The position numbers and the translations under genes were made by a program. The notes beneath the pieces are model-generated. The model was not told the origin of the DNA and did not search any database. It saw nothing but the letters and a program-made list of their open reading frames with translations. Of a stretch of DNA of 64,000 bases, positions 25,914 to 33,900 are shown piece after piece; within the stretch, counting starts at the first letter, position 1; every line of letters begins with the position of its first letter. Location: NCBI GenBank assembly GCA_035943635.1, contig DASZBX010000047.1, positions 1-64,000 of the forward strand. The letters run 5' to 3'. This DNA comes from DASZBX01 sp035943635. Lineage in GTDB: Bacteria; Actinomycetota; Actinomycetes; Streptomycetales; Catenulisporaceae.

Positions 25914-26909
25914 TCAGCGGCCGAGGCCCTGGTAGAAGGTCTCGGTCCGCGCCTTCTTCGGGTTCCACCAGCCGGCGTTGTCCGTGTACCAGGCGACCGT
26001 CGCGGCGATGCCCTCCCGGAAGCTGGTGTACCGCGGCGTCCAGCCGAGCTCGGTGGTCAGCTTGGTCGCGTCGATCGCGTACCGCATGTCGTGGCCCGGC
26101 CGGTCGCTGACGAAGTCGACGAAGTCGGCCGGCTTGCCCATCACCTCCAGGATCTGGGCCAGCACCTCCCGGTTGGACAGCTCGCCGTTCGCGCCGATCA
26201 GGTACGTCTCGCCGAGCTTGCCCTCGCGCAGGATCAAGTGCACCGCGGAGTTGTGGTCGTCCACGTGGATCCAGTCCCGCACGTTCTCGCCGGAGCCGTA
26301 CAGCTTCGGCCGGGCGCCGCCGAGGATGTTGGTGATCTGTCGCGGGATGAACTTCTCCACGTGCTGGTACGGGCCGTAGTTGTTCGAGCAGTTGGAGATG
26401 GTCGCGGCGATCCCGAAGGTGCGCGACCAGGCCCGCACGAGCAGGTCCGCGCTCGCCTTGGTGGCCGAGTACGGGCTGGACGGCTGGTACGGCGTGGTCT
26501 CGCTGAACCGCTCCGGGTCGTCGAGCTCCAGGTCGCCGAACACCTCGTCGGTGGAGATGTGGTGCAGCCGCGAACCGTGCTTGCGCACCGCCTCCAGGAT
26601 CCGGAAGGTGCCCATGAAGTTGCTCTGGATGAACGACTCCGGGTTGGCGATCGACATGTCATTGTGGCTCTCCGCGGCGAAGTGCACCACGATCTCGTGT
26701 TCGCCGACCAGGCGGTCGATCAGGTCGGCGTCGGTGATGTCGCCGTGCACGAACTCGATCTGGTCGGCCACGGGGGCGAGGCTGGCCCGGTCGCCCGCAT
26801 ACGTGAGCGCGTCGATGACGGTCACCTGGTAGTCCGGGTGTTCGCGCACCGTCTGGTGCACGAAGTTGGACCCGATGAACCCCGCTCCGCCTGTGACTAG
26901 AACCCGCAT
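25914..26909 (-). CDS. rfbB: dTDP-glucose 4,6-dehydratase
   Basis: The 331-residue enzyme converts dTDP-glucose to dTDP-4-keto-6-deoxyglucose in deoxysugar synthesis. It is an extended SDR with N-terminal NAD-binding GGAGFIG (7-13), catalytic T120-D121-E122 in STDEVFG, and the Y147xxxK151 pair in YSATK. Length is normal for the family. ATG 26909 follows GGAGG with 8-nt spacing; the 24 in-frame residues further upstream do not belong to the family. No rfbA, rfbC, rfbD or glycosyltransferase gene is in the window, so it is an orphan copy. Confidence 0.93.
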   Translation of the reverse strand: MRVLVTGGAGFIGSNFVHQTVREHPDYQVTVIDALTYAGDRASLAPVADQIEFVHGDITDADLIDRLVGEHEIVVHFAAESHNDMSIANPESFIQSNFMGTFRILEAVRKHGSRLHHISTDEVFGDLELDDPERFSETTPYQPSSPYSATKASADLLVRAWSRTFGIAATISNCSNNYGPYQHVEKFIPRQITNILGGARPKLYGSGENVRDWIHVDDHNSAVHLILREGKLGETYLIGANGELSNREVLAQILEVMGKPADFVDFVSDRPGHDMRYAIDATKLTTELGWTPRYTSFREGIAATVAWYTDNAGWWNPKKARTETFYQGLGR

Positions 26910-27095
26910 ACAGACAACCTCCGTACGTTCGCTGACCGGCCGTTCGACACCGCTCGGGCAAGACGCGGCCCGCACCGGCATGCTAGCGGATCGTCACCGG
27001 CCCGGGCTTGCCGAACCGGCCGGCGGGCCGGGCCGAACGGGGGTGGACTGGGGTGGTCCGCGGCCCGCACCGGCGCGTCGGCTGGTGGCCTGACC

Positions 27096-27434
27096 TCAGC
27101 AGTTGCGCAGGAGAGCGGACTGGTTGAGCACCTGCCCGCGCTCCGAGGTGAAGCGCCGGTAGGCCTCGGTGGTGTCGGCACCCGGGCGGAACGCGGCCAC
27201 CCGGTGGCGGTTCTGGAATGCCGGGCGGACGCCGAAGTGGTTCTCCAGGCTGCCGCGGATGGCGTTGCCGGCCAGGGCGCGCAGCAGTTGGCTGCGCTCG
27301 GCTTCGGTGTCTGGCGGGGTCTGGTTGTCGGTGAAGTCGGTGAAGTCGGTGAAGTCGGGGTGGTCGGGGTTGAGGGTGGGGTGGGTTTGTCGAGCGCAGC
27401 ACGGTTTGGGTGGGGACGCTTGAGTTGCGTGGCC
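27096..27434 (-). pseudogene. Gene remnant without a start codon
   Basis: A minus-strand open frame ends at a TGA (27096-27098) and has good coding bias over its last 70 codons (AERSQLLRALAGNAIRG ... NQSALLRNC). No ATG or GTG start lies upstream before an in-frame TAA at 27435-27437. The middle contains an FTD-FTD-FTD run made by a 9-bp tandem repeat (27331-27357), and upstream codons lose their bias. This looks like the 3' end of a broken gene. The family is not recognised. Confidence 0.4.
27331..27357. repeat. Three 9-bp tandem repeats
   Basis: GTGAAGTCG three times in a row, inside the gene remnant at 27096-27434 and in frame with it. Confidence 0.85.
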
Positions 27435-27864
27435 TTATCGTGCGGTGGGTGGTTCGGGGTGCCTGCCGGCATTTCCGGCGTGGTGGGGCCCGCGTCCCCC
27501 GGGGTTGTGTGCGGAGCCGTTGCTGTTCCAGCGTTCTTGCCTGCACGTGGTTGAGATCCGAAAGGCTTGGAGGGCTGGAAAAGGAGTGGAGCCCGCCGTA
27601 CTGGTCGGTGGTGCGGGATGCGGTCTATTCTTCTGACTGTCTGTCAGCTAGTGCTTGAGGGCGAGGACGTCCAGGACGATTTGCAGCAGTAGCAGGACCA
27701 TCTGGCGGACGTCACGGTCCCGGTCGCGGCGGTGTTGCGGGGTGGTCATCGGTCGGGTCCGATCTGGTCGACGTCCCGGTACGGCCGGGCTGGTTCCAGC
27801 ATCGGAGCCGGTCGGGGTGTTGCGGCAGCGCAACTGGCTGGTGAACTGAGAATGCAACACCGGC
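27435..27864. other. Degenerate intergenic region
   Basis: About 430 bp with no normal gene. A minus-strand frame (27648-27749) could encode 33 residues with a charged RDRDRD stretch and a hydrophobic end, but it has no good ribosome-binding site. Base composition is less GC-biased than in neighbouring genes, in keeping with decayed or acquired DNA. Confidence 0.35.
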
Positions 27865-28170
27865 GTGGGGAGGAGGGGTGCAATAGGTGACGGGGAAGCG
27901 TTGTCCGGGCGTGAGGTGGCGTTGCCGGGTCAGGAGGCGGACAAGGACTTCAAAGCGTTGCCGGCTGATTTGGGGCCGGAGAAGCGTGAGTTCACCGAGG
28001 CGCTGCGAGCGCAGTTTCGCGTGTGCGGGCTCTCGCTGCGGGCGTTCGGCGCTCGTTACCATCACGACCACACGACCGTGTGGCGGTATCTGAACGCTCT
28101 GTTCTTTGCCTACCGCTGGAGCTATAAAGCAGGGCACAGACGCGGTCTGCGAGCCGCTGCTTACAAGTAG
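27865..28170 (+). pseudogene. Truncated helix-turn-helix protein
   Basis: The 101-residue frame contains a single recognisable DNA-binding-like segment (EFTEALRAQF, then LSLRAFGARYHHDHTTVWRYLNAL). It resembles the XRE-like HTH of longer actinomycete proteins. After WRYLNAL the sequence loses similarity and stops within 30 residues, where a full protein would continue. The start is uncertain: GTG 27865 lies upstream of a GGAGGAGGGG stretch that does not fit it. Most likely a 5' remnant of a larger regulator. Confidence 0.4.
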
Positions 28171-28235
28171 GCGCCGGCAGGTCGCCAGTGCCGTGAATCC
28201 GAACACCACCTTGATCGACAAGTGCGGCTGCAGTA

Positions 28236-29063
28236 TCAGGGGGTGGGGCGCTTTGTGGAGGTCTTCTTGGTGGGGAGGGTCGCGCTGGCGCGGGGCGCTT
28301 GGGTGCGGCCTACTACCGGGAGGACGAAATCGTGGATCAGGTCCTTGGCCTCGCGTAGTAGCGGGCGGAACATGCGGTAGCGGGACAGGTTGATCACCTT
28401 GGCGAGCAAGGGGGTGCTTCGCTGGACGAATGCGCGGGTGCGTTCGGTGTTCTCGGTGCGGTCGAAGACCCAATACAGGACTACGACCATCTGGTGTAGC
28501 CACAGCAGGTCGGGGAGGAGTTCCGCCAGTTCGGCGTCCAGTTTGGGCCAGAGGTCTGAGCCTCGTAGGACGTCGCTGAGCAGGTCGACCGACGCCGCGC
28601 GAGCGGGATGGGACTCGTGGGAGAACGGGCTCATCGGGCTTTCCGGGTCCGCCGCGGTGCGGAAGAACTGGGCGGCGAACTCGTGGTACGGCGCGGACAG
28701 GTCCAGCCAGGCCAGCAGCGTGAGTTCCAGGCGTTCGGCGAAGCTGCGGGTTCCGGCGATACGGGTGCGGGCCACCTCGGCGTGCTCGTGGATGGTTCGG
28801 TCGTAGAAGCCCTGGATCAGGTATTCCTTGGACTCGAAGTAGTAGTACGCGTTGCCTACCGAGACGCCGGCCTCTGCGGCGATCGCGCGCATGGTGGTCT
28901 TGTCGTAGCCGCGTTCCTCGAACAGACGCATCGCGGTTTCCAGGATCAGCGCGCGGGTCTGTTCGCTCTTCGCGGTCGGTTTCGGCGTGGCTGATGCACT
29001 GGTTGGGCTGGTCGGGCCCGTCGGGTTGGTCGTCACCGGTTCCTGCGCCGCCTCGTCGTTCAT
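28236..29063 (-). CDS. TetR family transcriptional regulator
   Basis: The 275-residue protein has a 30-residue Pro/Thr/Ser-rich N-terminal extension, then a TetR DNA-binding domain (about 34-90) with TMRAIAAEAGVSVGNAYYYF as recognition region, and a helical ligand domain (about 95-240). The C-terminus is basic and Pro/Thr-rich. ATG 29063 is used; no strong Shine-Dalgarno is visible. It lies downstream of the membrane-protein gene at 29289 on the same strand (225-bp gap). Two palindromes in that gene's promoter are plausible operators for this regulator. Confidence 0.9.
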   Translation of the reverse strand: MNDEAAQEPVTTNPTGPTSPTSASATPKPTAKSEQTRALILETAMRLFEERGYDKTTMRAIAAEAGVSVGNAYYYFESKEYLIQGFYDRTIHEHAEVARTRIAGTRSFAERLELTLLAWLDLSAPYHEFAAQFFRTAADPESPMSPFSHESHPARAASVDLLSDVLRGSDLWPKLDAELAELLPDLLWLHQMVVVLYWVFDRTENTERTRAFVQRSTPLLAKVINLSRYRMFRPLLREAKDLIHDFVLPVVGRTQAPRASATLPTKKTSTKRPTP

Positions 29064-29288
29064 CCGGGGGAGTTTATCTCGCGAGGGGAGGGATTGGCGG
29101 CAATCGAGGGGAATCGGGGTGGGAACGGATTGCGCGAACCGGGGGTGGTGTTCCCCGGTCCGCGCTGGCGGCGTCGTTGCCGCGGGTGGTGCGGTAGCGG
29201 TGCGTCGTGTTGCTGGTCGGCTTCGGCGGGCGGACTTGGGCCCCTGTTCCCCGGCCCACTTCGTCGGCGTCGACCTTGGTGCGCATCG

Positions 29289-29864
29289 CTAGAACGCCCC
29301 GGTTCTTGGGGCGTCGTTCTGGTGGGGGCCGGTGGGCTTGGTGGTAGCGGCGGCTGCGGCCGTGGCCATGGTCGGGTAGAAGGTGGGGGCGCCGGGCATG
29401 GGCTGCATGGGGTGCGTCTGCTGCGTGGGGGCGAGCGGCATGAGATTCGGGGCGACCGGGACCATGGGCAGCAGCGTGGGCGAGGGGTACGGGCGTGGGT
29501 GAGAAGCCGGATTGGCCTGGTCTGTGGCTCGGCGGCGGATGCGGTTGAGGATGTAGATGTTGGTGAGGTGCAGGCCGCCGATGGCCAGCAGCGTGGTGCC
29601 CAGTTTGACCGACAGGCTGGTGACGACCGCGTGGGCGGTGTTCGTCGGTCCGCCCACGGTCAGCCACAGCACATCGAAGCCGAGGGTGACCAGGTAGAAG
29701 CCGGTCGCCAGCAGGTGGTTGACCGATTCGGCCAGGTCGTCGTTGTCGGGGAACACCTCGGACAGGAGCGTCCGGCCGTCCCGGGACAGGTTCCGGCCGG
29801 CCCAGACGGTGAGCGCGATGCTTGTCGCCAGGTAGACCGCACAGGTCAGGACGGTGAGGTCCAT
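29289..29864 (-). CDS. Small integral membrane protein
   Basis: The 191-residue protein has three or four membrane segments in its first 110 residues (around 1-22, 48-72 and 82-108) and a Pro/Met/Thr-rich cytoplasmic-type tail. No enzyme motif is seen and the family is unknown. The ATG at 29864 follows a GAGAAGAGGCG ribosome-binding region. The promoter carries two TTGAAC-type palindromes, so expression is probably controlled by a TetR repressor, likely the one encoded 225 bp downstream. Confidence 0.75.
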   Translation of the reverse strand: MDLTVLTCAVYLATSIALTVWAGRNLSRDGRTLLSEVFPDNDDLAESVNHLLATGFYLVTLGFDVLWLTVGGPTNTAHAVVTSLSVKLGTTLLAIGGLHLTNIYILNRIRRRATDQANPASHPRPYPSPTLLPMVPVAPNLMPLAPTQQTHPMQPMPGAPTFYPTMATAAAAATTKPTGPHQNDAPRTGAF

Positions 29865-29897
29865 GGTCGCCTCTTCTCAGACCGGGTGGCGCACTTT

Positions 29898-29909
29898 TGA
29901 ACGCGTTCA
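29898..29909. promoter_or_regulatory. Operator-like palindrome 1 (TGAACGCGTTCA)
   Basis: A perfect 12-bp palindrome downstream of the predicted promoter of the 29864 gene. It shares the GAAC/GTTC half-sites with the palindrome at 29942; the centres are 45 bp apart, about four helical turns. Confidence 0.6.
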
Positions 29910-29919
29910 TTTCTGCGTC

Positions 29920-29955
29920 CGGGGTGAGCGTAGCGAGATTTTTGAACTTGTTCAA
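29920..29955 (-). promoter_or_regulatory. Promoter with operator-like palindrome 2 (TTGAAC-TT-GTTCAA)
   Basis: The perfect 14-bp dyad at 29942-29955 overlaps the -35 element. On the minus strand, -35 TTGAAC and -10 TACGCT are separated by 17 bp. A repressor bound here would block RNA polymerase. TetR-family operators of this GAAC/GTTC type are common in actinomycetes. Confidence 0.55.
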
Positions 29956-30106
29956 CTGCTTCCCGGAGGGCCGGCCGGCGGTCGCTGTTCCCGACGGTAT
30001 ATGAGCGTGTTTATCCCTGGTCAGGACCTTGTCGTGCCGGGTGGTCGGAACTTGTCGGAGCGACCCGGTAGCTTCTAGCCCATCGGTTCGGGCAGAGGGA
30101 GGGCGC

Positions 30107-30979
30107 ATGGGTTGGATAGCAACCCTTGACGGTGGTTACGAAGCCACCGTCTCGGAGGGGAAAGTGGTCTGCCGCAACGCGGCCGGCAAGCAGCTGCGGA
30201 CTATTCCCAAGCAGCTCAAGGAGGATCCGGCGGTCGTCGGGCTGCGGCAGCTGGTGGAGTGGCTGGACCGGCACGCGGTCGAGTGCCGGGAGACGGCCGA
30301 GCGGTGGATGGTGCGCTCGCTGCCGGTTCCCAGTGTCCTGATATCGCAGGTGTGGGCGGACGAGGCCTGGCGCGGGGTTCTGCGCGATCTGGTGGTCGTG
30401 CCGGTGGACCCGGCGGGCGCCTGGGACCGGGCCGAGGCCGGGTTCCTGCGCGGCGCGGACGAGCGGGGGATCGGCGTGGTCAACCTGGACGGCGACACCG
30501 TCCGGCTGAGCGCTGACCGGGTCGCGATCCCGCACCCGGTGCTGCTGGACGACCTCGACGACCTGCGTGAGTTCGGGCTGGAACTGTCCGTCTCGCAATC
30601 GCTGGACCAGCTCTACCGGGAGACGTGGGCCGTCCCGGCCGACCTGGACCCGGCCCTGGCGCGGCTCGGCGAGTACAGCGGCGGCCAGTTCGAGCAGCTG
30701 CGGCACCTGACCCAGCGGGCCACCAAGCTCGGCTACCGGGTGCGCGGCGGCTACGCGGTCTGCCGGGTGTTCGAGGACGGGCGGGCGATCGAGGCGCGGG
30801 TGTGGGTCGGCTCGGACGACCCGTACTACGCCACCGAGACCGGCGACCTGGAGTTCGCCGACGGGGACGGACACACCGTCCCGCTGGCCGAGGTCGGGCC
30901 GGTGGCCTGGTCCGAGGGGCATCGGATGGCCGCGGGACTGTACGCGGGCCGGGTCGTGAAGACGGAGGGGGAGCAGTGA
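30107..30979 (+). CDS. DUF4132 (MolR/YehI-like) protein
   Basis: The 290-residue protein matches the DUF4132 domain, here as a stand-alone gene rather than at the end of a large protein: ERWMVRSLPVPS, then VRLSADRVAIPHPVLL, and a C-terminal half with GYRVRGGYAVCRVFEDG. The biochemical role of DUF4132 is unknown. ATG 30107 follows GAGGGAGGG and is preferred over a GTG at 30029. Its stop overlaps the next start (GTGA), the first of four overlaps that tie five genes into one translationally coupled operon ending at 43178. In E. coli the related yehI/molR genes lie beside yehL, yehM, yehP and yehQ. Confidence 0.8.
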   Translation: MGWIATLDGGYEATVSEGKVVCRNAAGKQLRTIPKQLKEDPAVVGLRQLVEWLDRHAVECRETAERWMVRSLPVPSVLISQVWADEAWRGVLRDLVVVPVDPAGAWDRAEAGFLRGADERGIGVVNLDGDTVRLSADRVAIPHPVLLDDLDDLREFGLELSVSQSLDQLYRETWAVPADLDPALARLGEYSGGQFEQLRHLTQRATKLGYRVRGGYAVCRVFEDGRAIEARVWVGSDDPYYATETGDLEFADGDGHTVPLAEVGPVAWSEGHRMAAGLYAGRVVKTEGEQ

Positions 30980-33900
30980 GCACTGCAGCGATCGAGACGG
31001 ATGAGACCGGGCAGGGCGCGGTCGACGGCGCCCTGGACGCGGGCGGGCTGCTGCCGCTGGGCACCGCGCCGGGCGAGCGGCGGGACGGGGCCTCGGCCCG
31101 CTCGTACCGGCACCCGGCGCTGGCCGACCGGGTGGTCGTGCGGCTGGCGCCGGACGGGCTGGGCGCCGCCGAGGACCTGACCCTGGAGTTCCTCGGCTTC
31201 GCCGCGGCGGCCGAGCCGGTGCCGGTCGGCGTGCTGCGCCAGCAGTCGCTCGGGTTCCCGGCCTGGGCCCTGGTGCACGACCCGGCCAACGGCCACCACG
31301 CGCTGAACCTGGTCAAGGACATCGAGCGGCTGACCCGGGTCGCCGCGACCAAGCCGGGCCTGGCCAAGGAGGGCTTCGACGACCTGGCCAGGCGGCTGGC
31401 CGGGGCCGTCCCGCACTTCCTGCCGACCTTCTACGAGCAGGCCGCCCGGGTCTTCCTGCTGGCCGAGAACGCCACCCTGGCCGCCGGGTTCTTCAACCGG
31501 GCCCGGGAGGCCGAACGCGCCTACAGCCTGGTCGTGGACGAGACCGCGCAGGGCGCCGCGTTCCTGGAGTTCGCCCTGGCCGGGGCGCTGACCGCCAAGG
31601 CGCTGACCGAGTACTCGCGCGCGCTGGCCGCCCGCACCACGCCCGAACTGGCGTACGCCCAGTTCCGCCGGATCTGCCTGGAGCGCACGGCCGGCGGCCT
31701 GCCGCCCTACTCCGCCCTGCCCGCGGACCTGCGCCGGCTGGCCCGGGCCGCCAAGTGCGACACGGTCGCCGAGGACGTGGCCTTCGCCCGCGAACTGCTC
31801 GTGCTGCCGGCCACCGTGCGGGCCGCCGCCGGGTTCTGGACCTCCTACCGGCCGCAGCTGCTGCGCGCGGCCAAGGCCGACCCGGCCGTGCGCGGCCTAT
31901 TGCTCGGGATCATCCCGCCGACCGTCGGCGAGCCCGGCCCCGAGGACCCCTGGCTGGCACTGCTGGAGGAGTCCGGCGCGGTGGCCGGCCTGACCGACCC
32001 GGTCGACACCCTGCCGGCCGAGGCCCTGCCCGCGGACGGGGTCTGCGGCTGGCTGGTCCGGTTCGACGCCCAGCAGGGCGGCCGCTCGCGCTGGCTCTAC
32101 CGCAACGTCGCCGACAAGCGCCGGCACAAGCTGCTCGACCTGGTCGACCGGATGGAGCCGCGGCTGCGGGCCGAGGGCACCGCGCTCGCGCTGTGCAGCC
32201 GCTACCACGCCGACATCGACCTGATCGACCTGTGCCTCGGGCTCGGCCTGGAACTGGCCGCGCCGACGGACCAGTTCTCGATCGACCTCGAGGAGTGGCT
32301 CGGCGGGCCGTCCGACCGCGACCTGACCGCGTTCGCCGGCAGCGCGCCGCTGCGCCTGTACCTCTACAAGGCGGTCACCGCGCTGGCCACCGACGGGCGG
32401 CGCGACCCGGAGAACAACAGCCTGGTCAAGGTCGCGGCGCGACTGACCGGGGTGGCCGGGCTGCGCTCCGTGCTGCACGAATGGCTCGACGACCAGGCCG
32501 CGCTGCTGGCGCTCGGCGGCCTGGTGGACCTGGACCAGCGCCTGCGCTTGCTCGACGCCGTGGCCAGCCGGCCGATCATCGCGGTGAACCCGGACGCCTT
32601 CCGCCGGATGGCCGCGCTGAACGTCGGCTCGTACCTCGGCCACGCGCTGCGCTCGGGCATCTTCGACGAGTACGGCTGGCCCGCGCTCGAACAGGCCTGC
32701 GCCCGGATGGCCGGGCTGGCCCCGGACGCCGACCCGCAGGCGCCCGTGCCGCCGCCCGCGAATTCCCAGCGGTCGGTCTTCCAGCGCCGGTACTACCACC
32801 AGGAGCCCCTGCACTGGGAACAGACCGGTCAGTGGCCGTACCTCGCGGTCCAGACCGGAATGCGCGTCGCGGTCGTCGATGGCGCCGGTACCCGGATGGA
32901 GCACATCGTGTCCGTCCCGAGCGGGCCGAACGTCAACGTCTACAACGCGATCCTCCGGTACACCGACGAGCAGGTGCTGGTGGCCTGGAACGGACACCCC
33001 GACTCCGGCGCGTACTTCAGCGGGGATCCGGCCCGGATCTTCACCGACGAGATCCAGGTGCACCACAGCGCCGCGTCGGTCGAACTGCCCTGGGGCGGCC
33101 GCAGCTTCGGCGGGCGGCCGCTGACCGCGGGCGACCCGAAGTGGTCGGCGCCCGGCAAGGTCGCCGCCGACGGCACCGACTACTGGGTCTACATCTCCCA
33201 CCTGGAGAACCGGTTCCGGCAGCAGTGGGTCGAGTTCGACCCGCGCACCGGCACGCTCGGCCGGGCCAGCGTGCCGGGCTTCTTCGGCAAGCCGGCGCCG
33301 GTCTCCGGCGAGTGGACGCTGCAGCAGGAGAAGAGCTGGCTGCTGCCCCTCGCGGCCGGCGGCTCGGGCGGCCCGCTCGGCGCGGCCGGCGGCCTGACCG
33401 GCTTCCGCGTCCTCGCGACCGCGGACGGTACCCAGTACTGCGAGGGCGTGGACGGCCGGTCCGCCACGGTCCGGGCCACCCCGGGCCAGCTGTGGCCGGG
33501 CGCGACGGCTACCGCCATCATGTCGTTCCCCGGCGCCGCCGCGAACCTCACGGCCGTGCACACCGGCAACCAGCACCTGGTCGACGAGGACAACAGGTGC
33601 GTCGCGATCCTCATGCAAGGGCGGCAGTACGGCCGCTACTCCCGCGGCACCTGGTGCGTCCCGCCGGTGGAGTACTGGAGCTACCTGACCGTCCGGGACG
33701 AGTCCGGCTCGGCGGCGCTGCGCGCGATCACCGACGCGCAGGCGCAGTCGCTGATCGCCTCGGCGACGCAGGCACCCGGCTCGGCCGCCACCGTCGAGAG
33801 CGTGCTGCCGCAGGTCACCGACAGCAAACTGCGGATGGGGATCGACGGCTACCTGGACTCCGCGGTCGAGTGCCAGACCCGGCTGCTCTCCCTGACCGAG

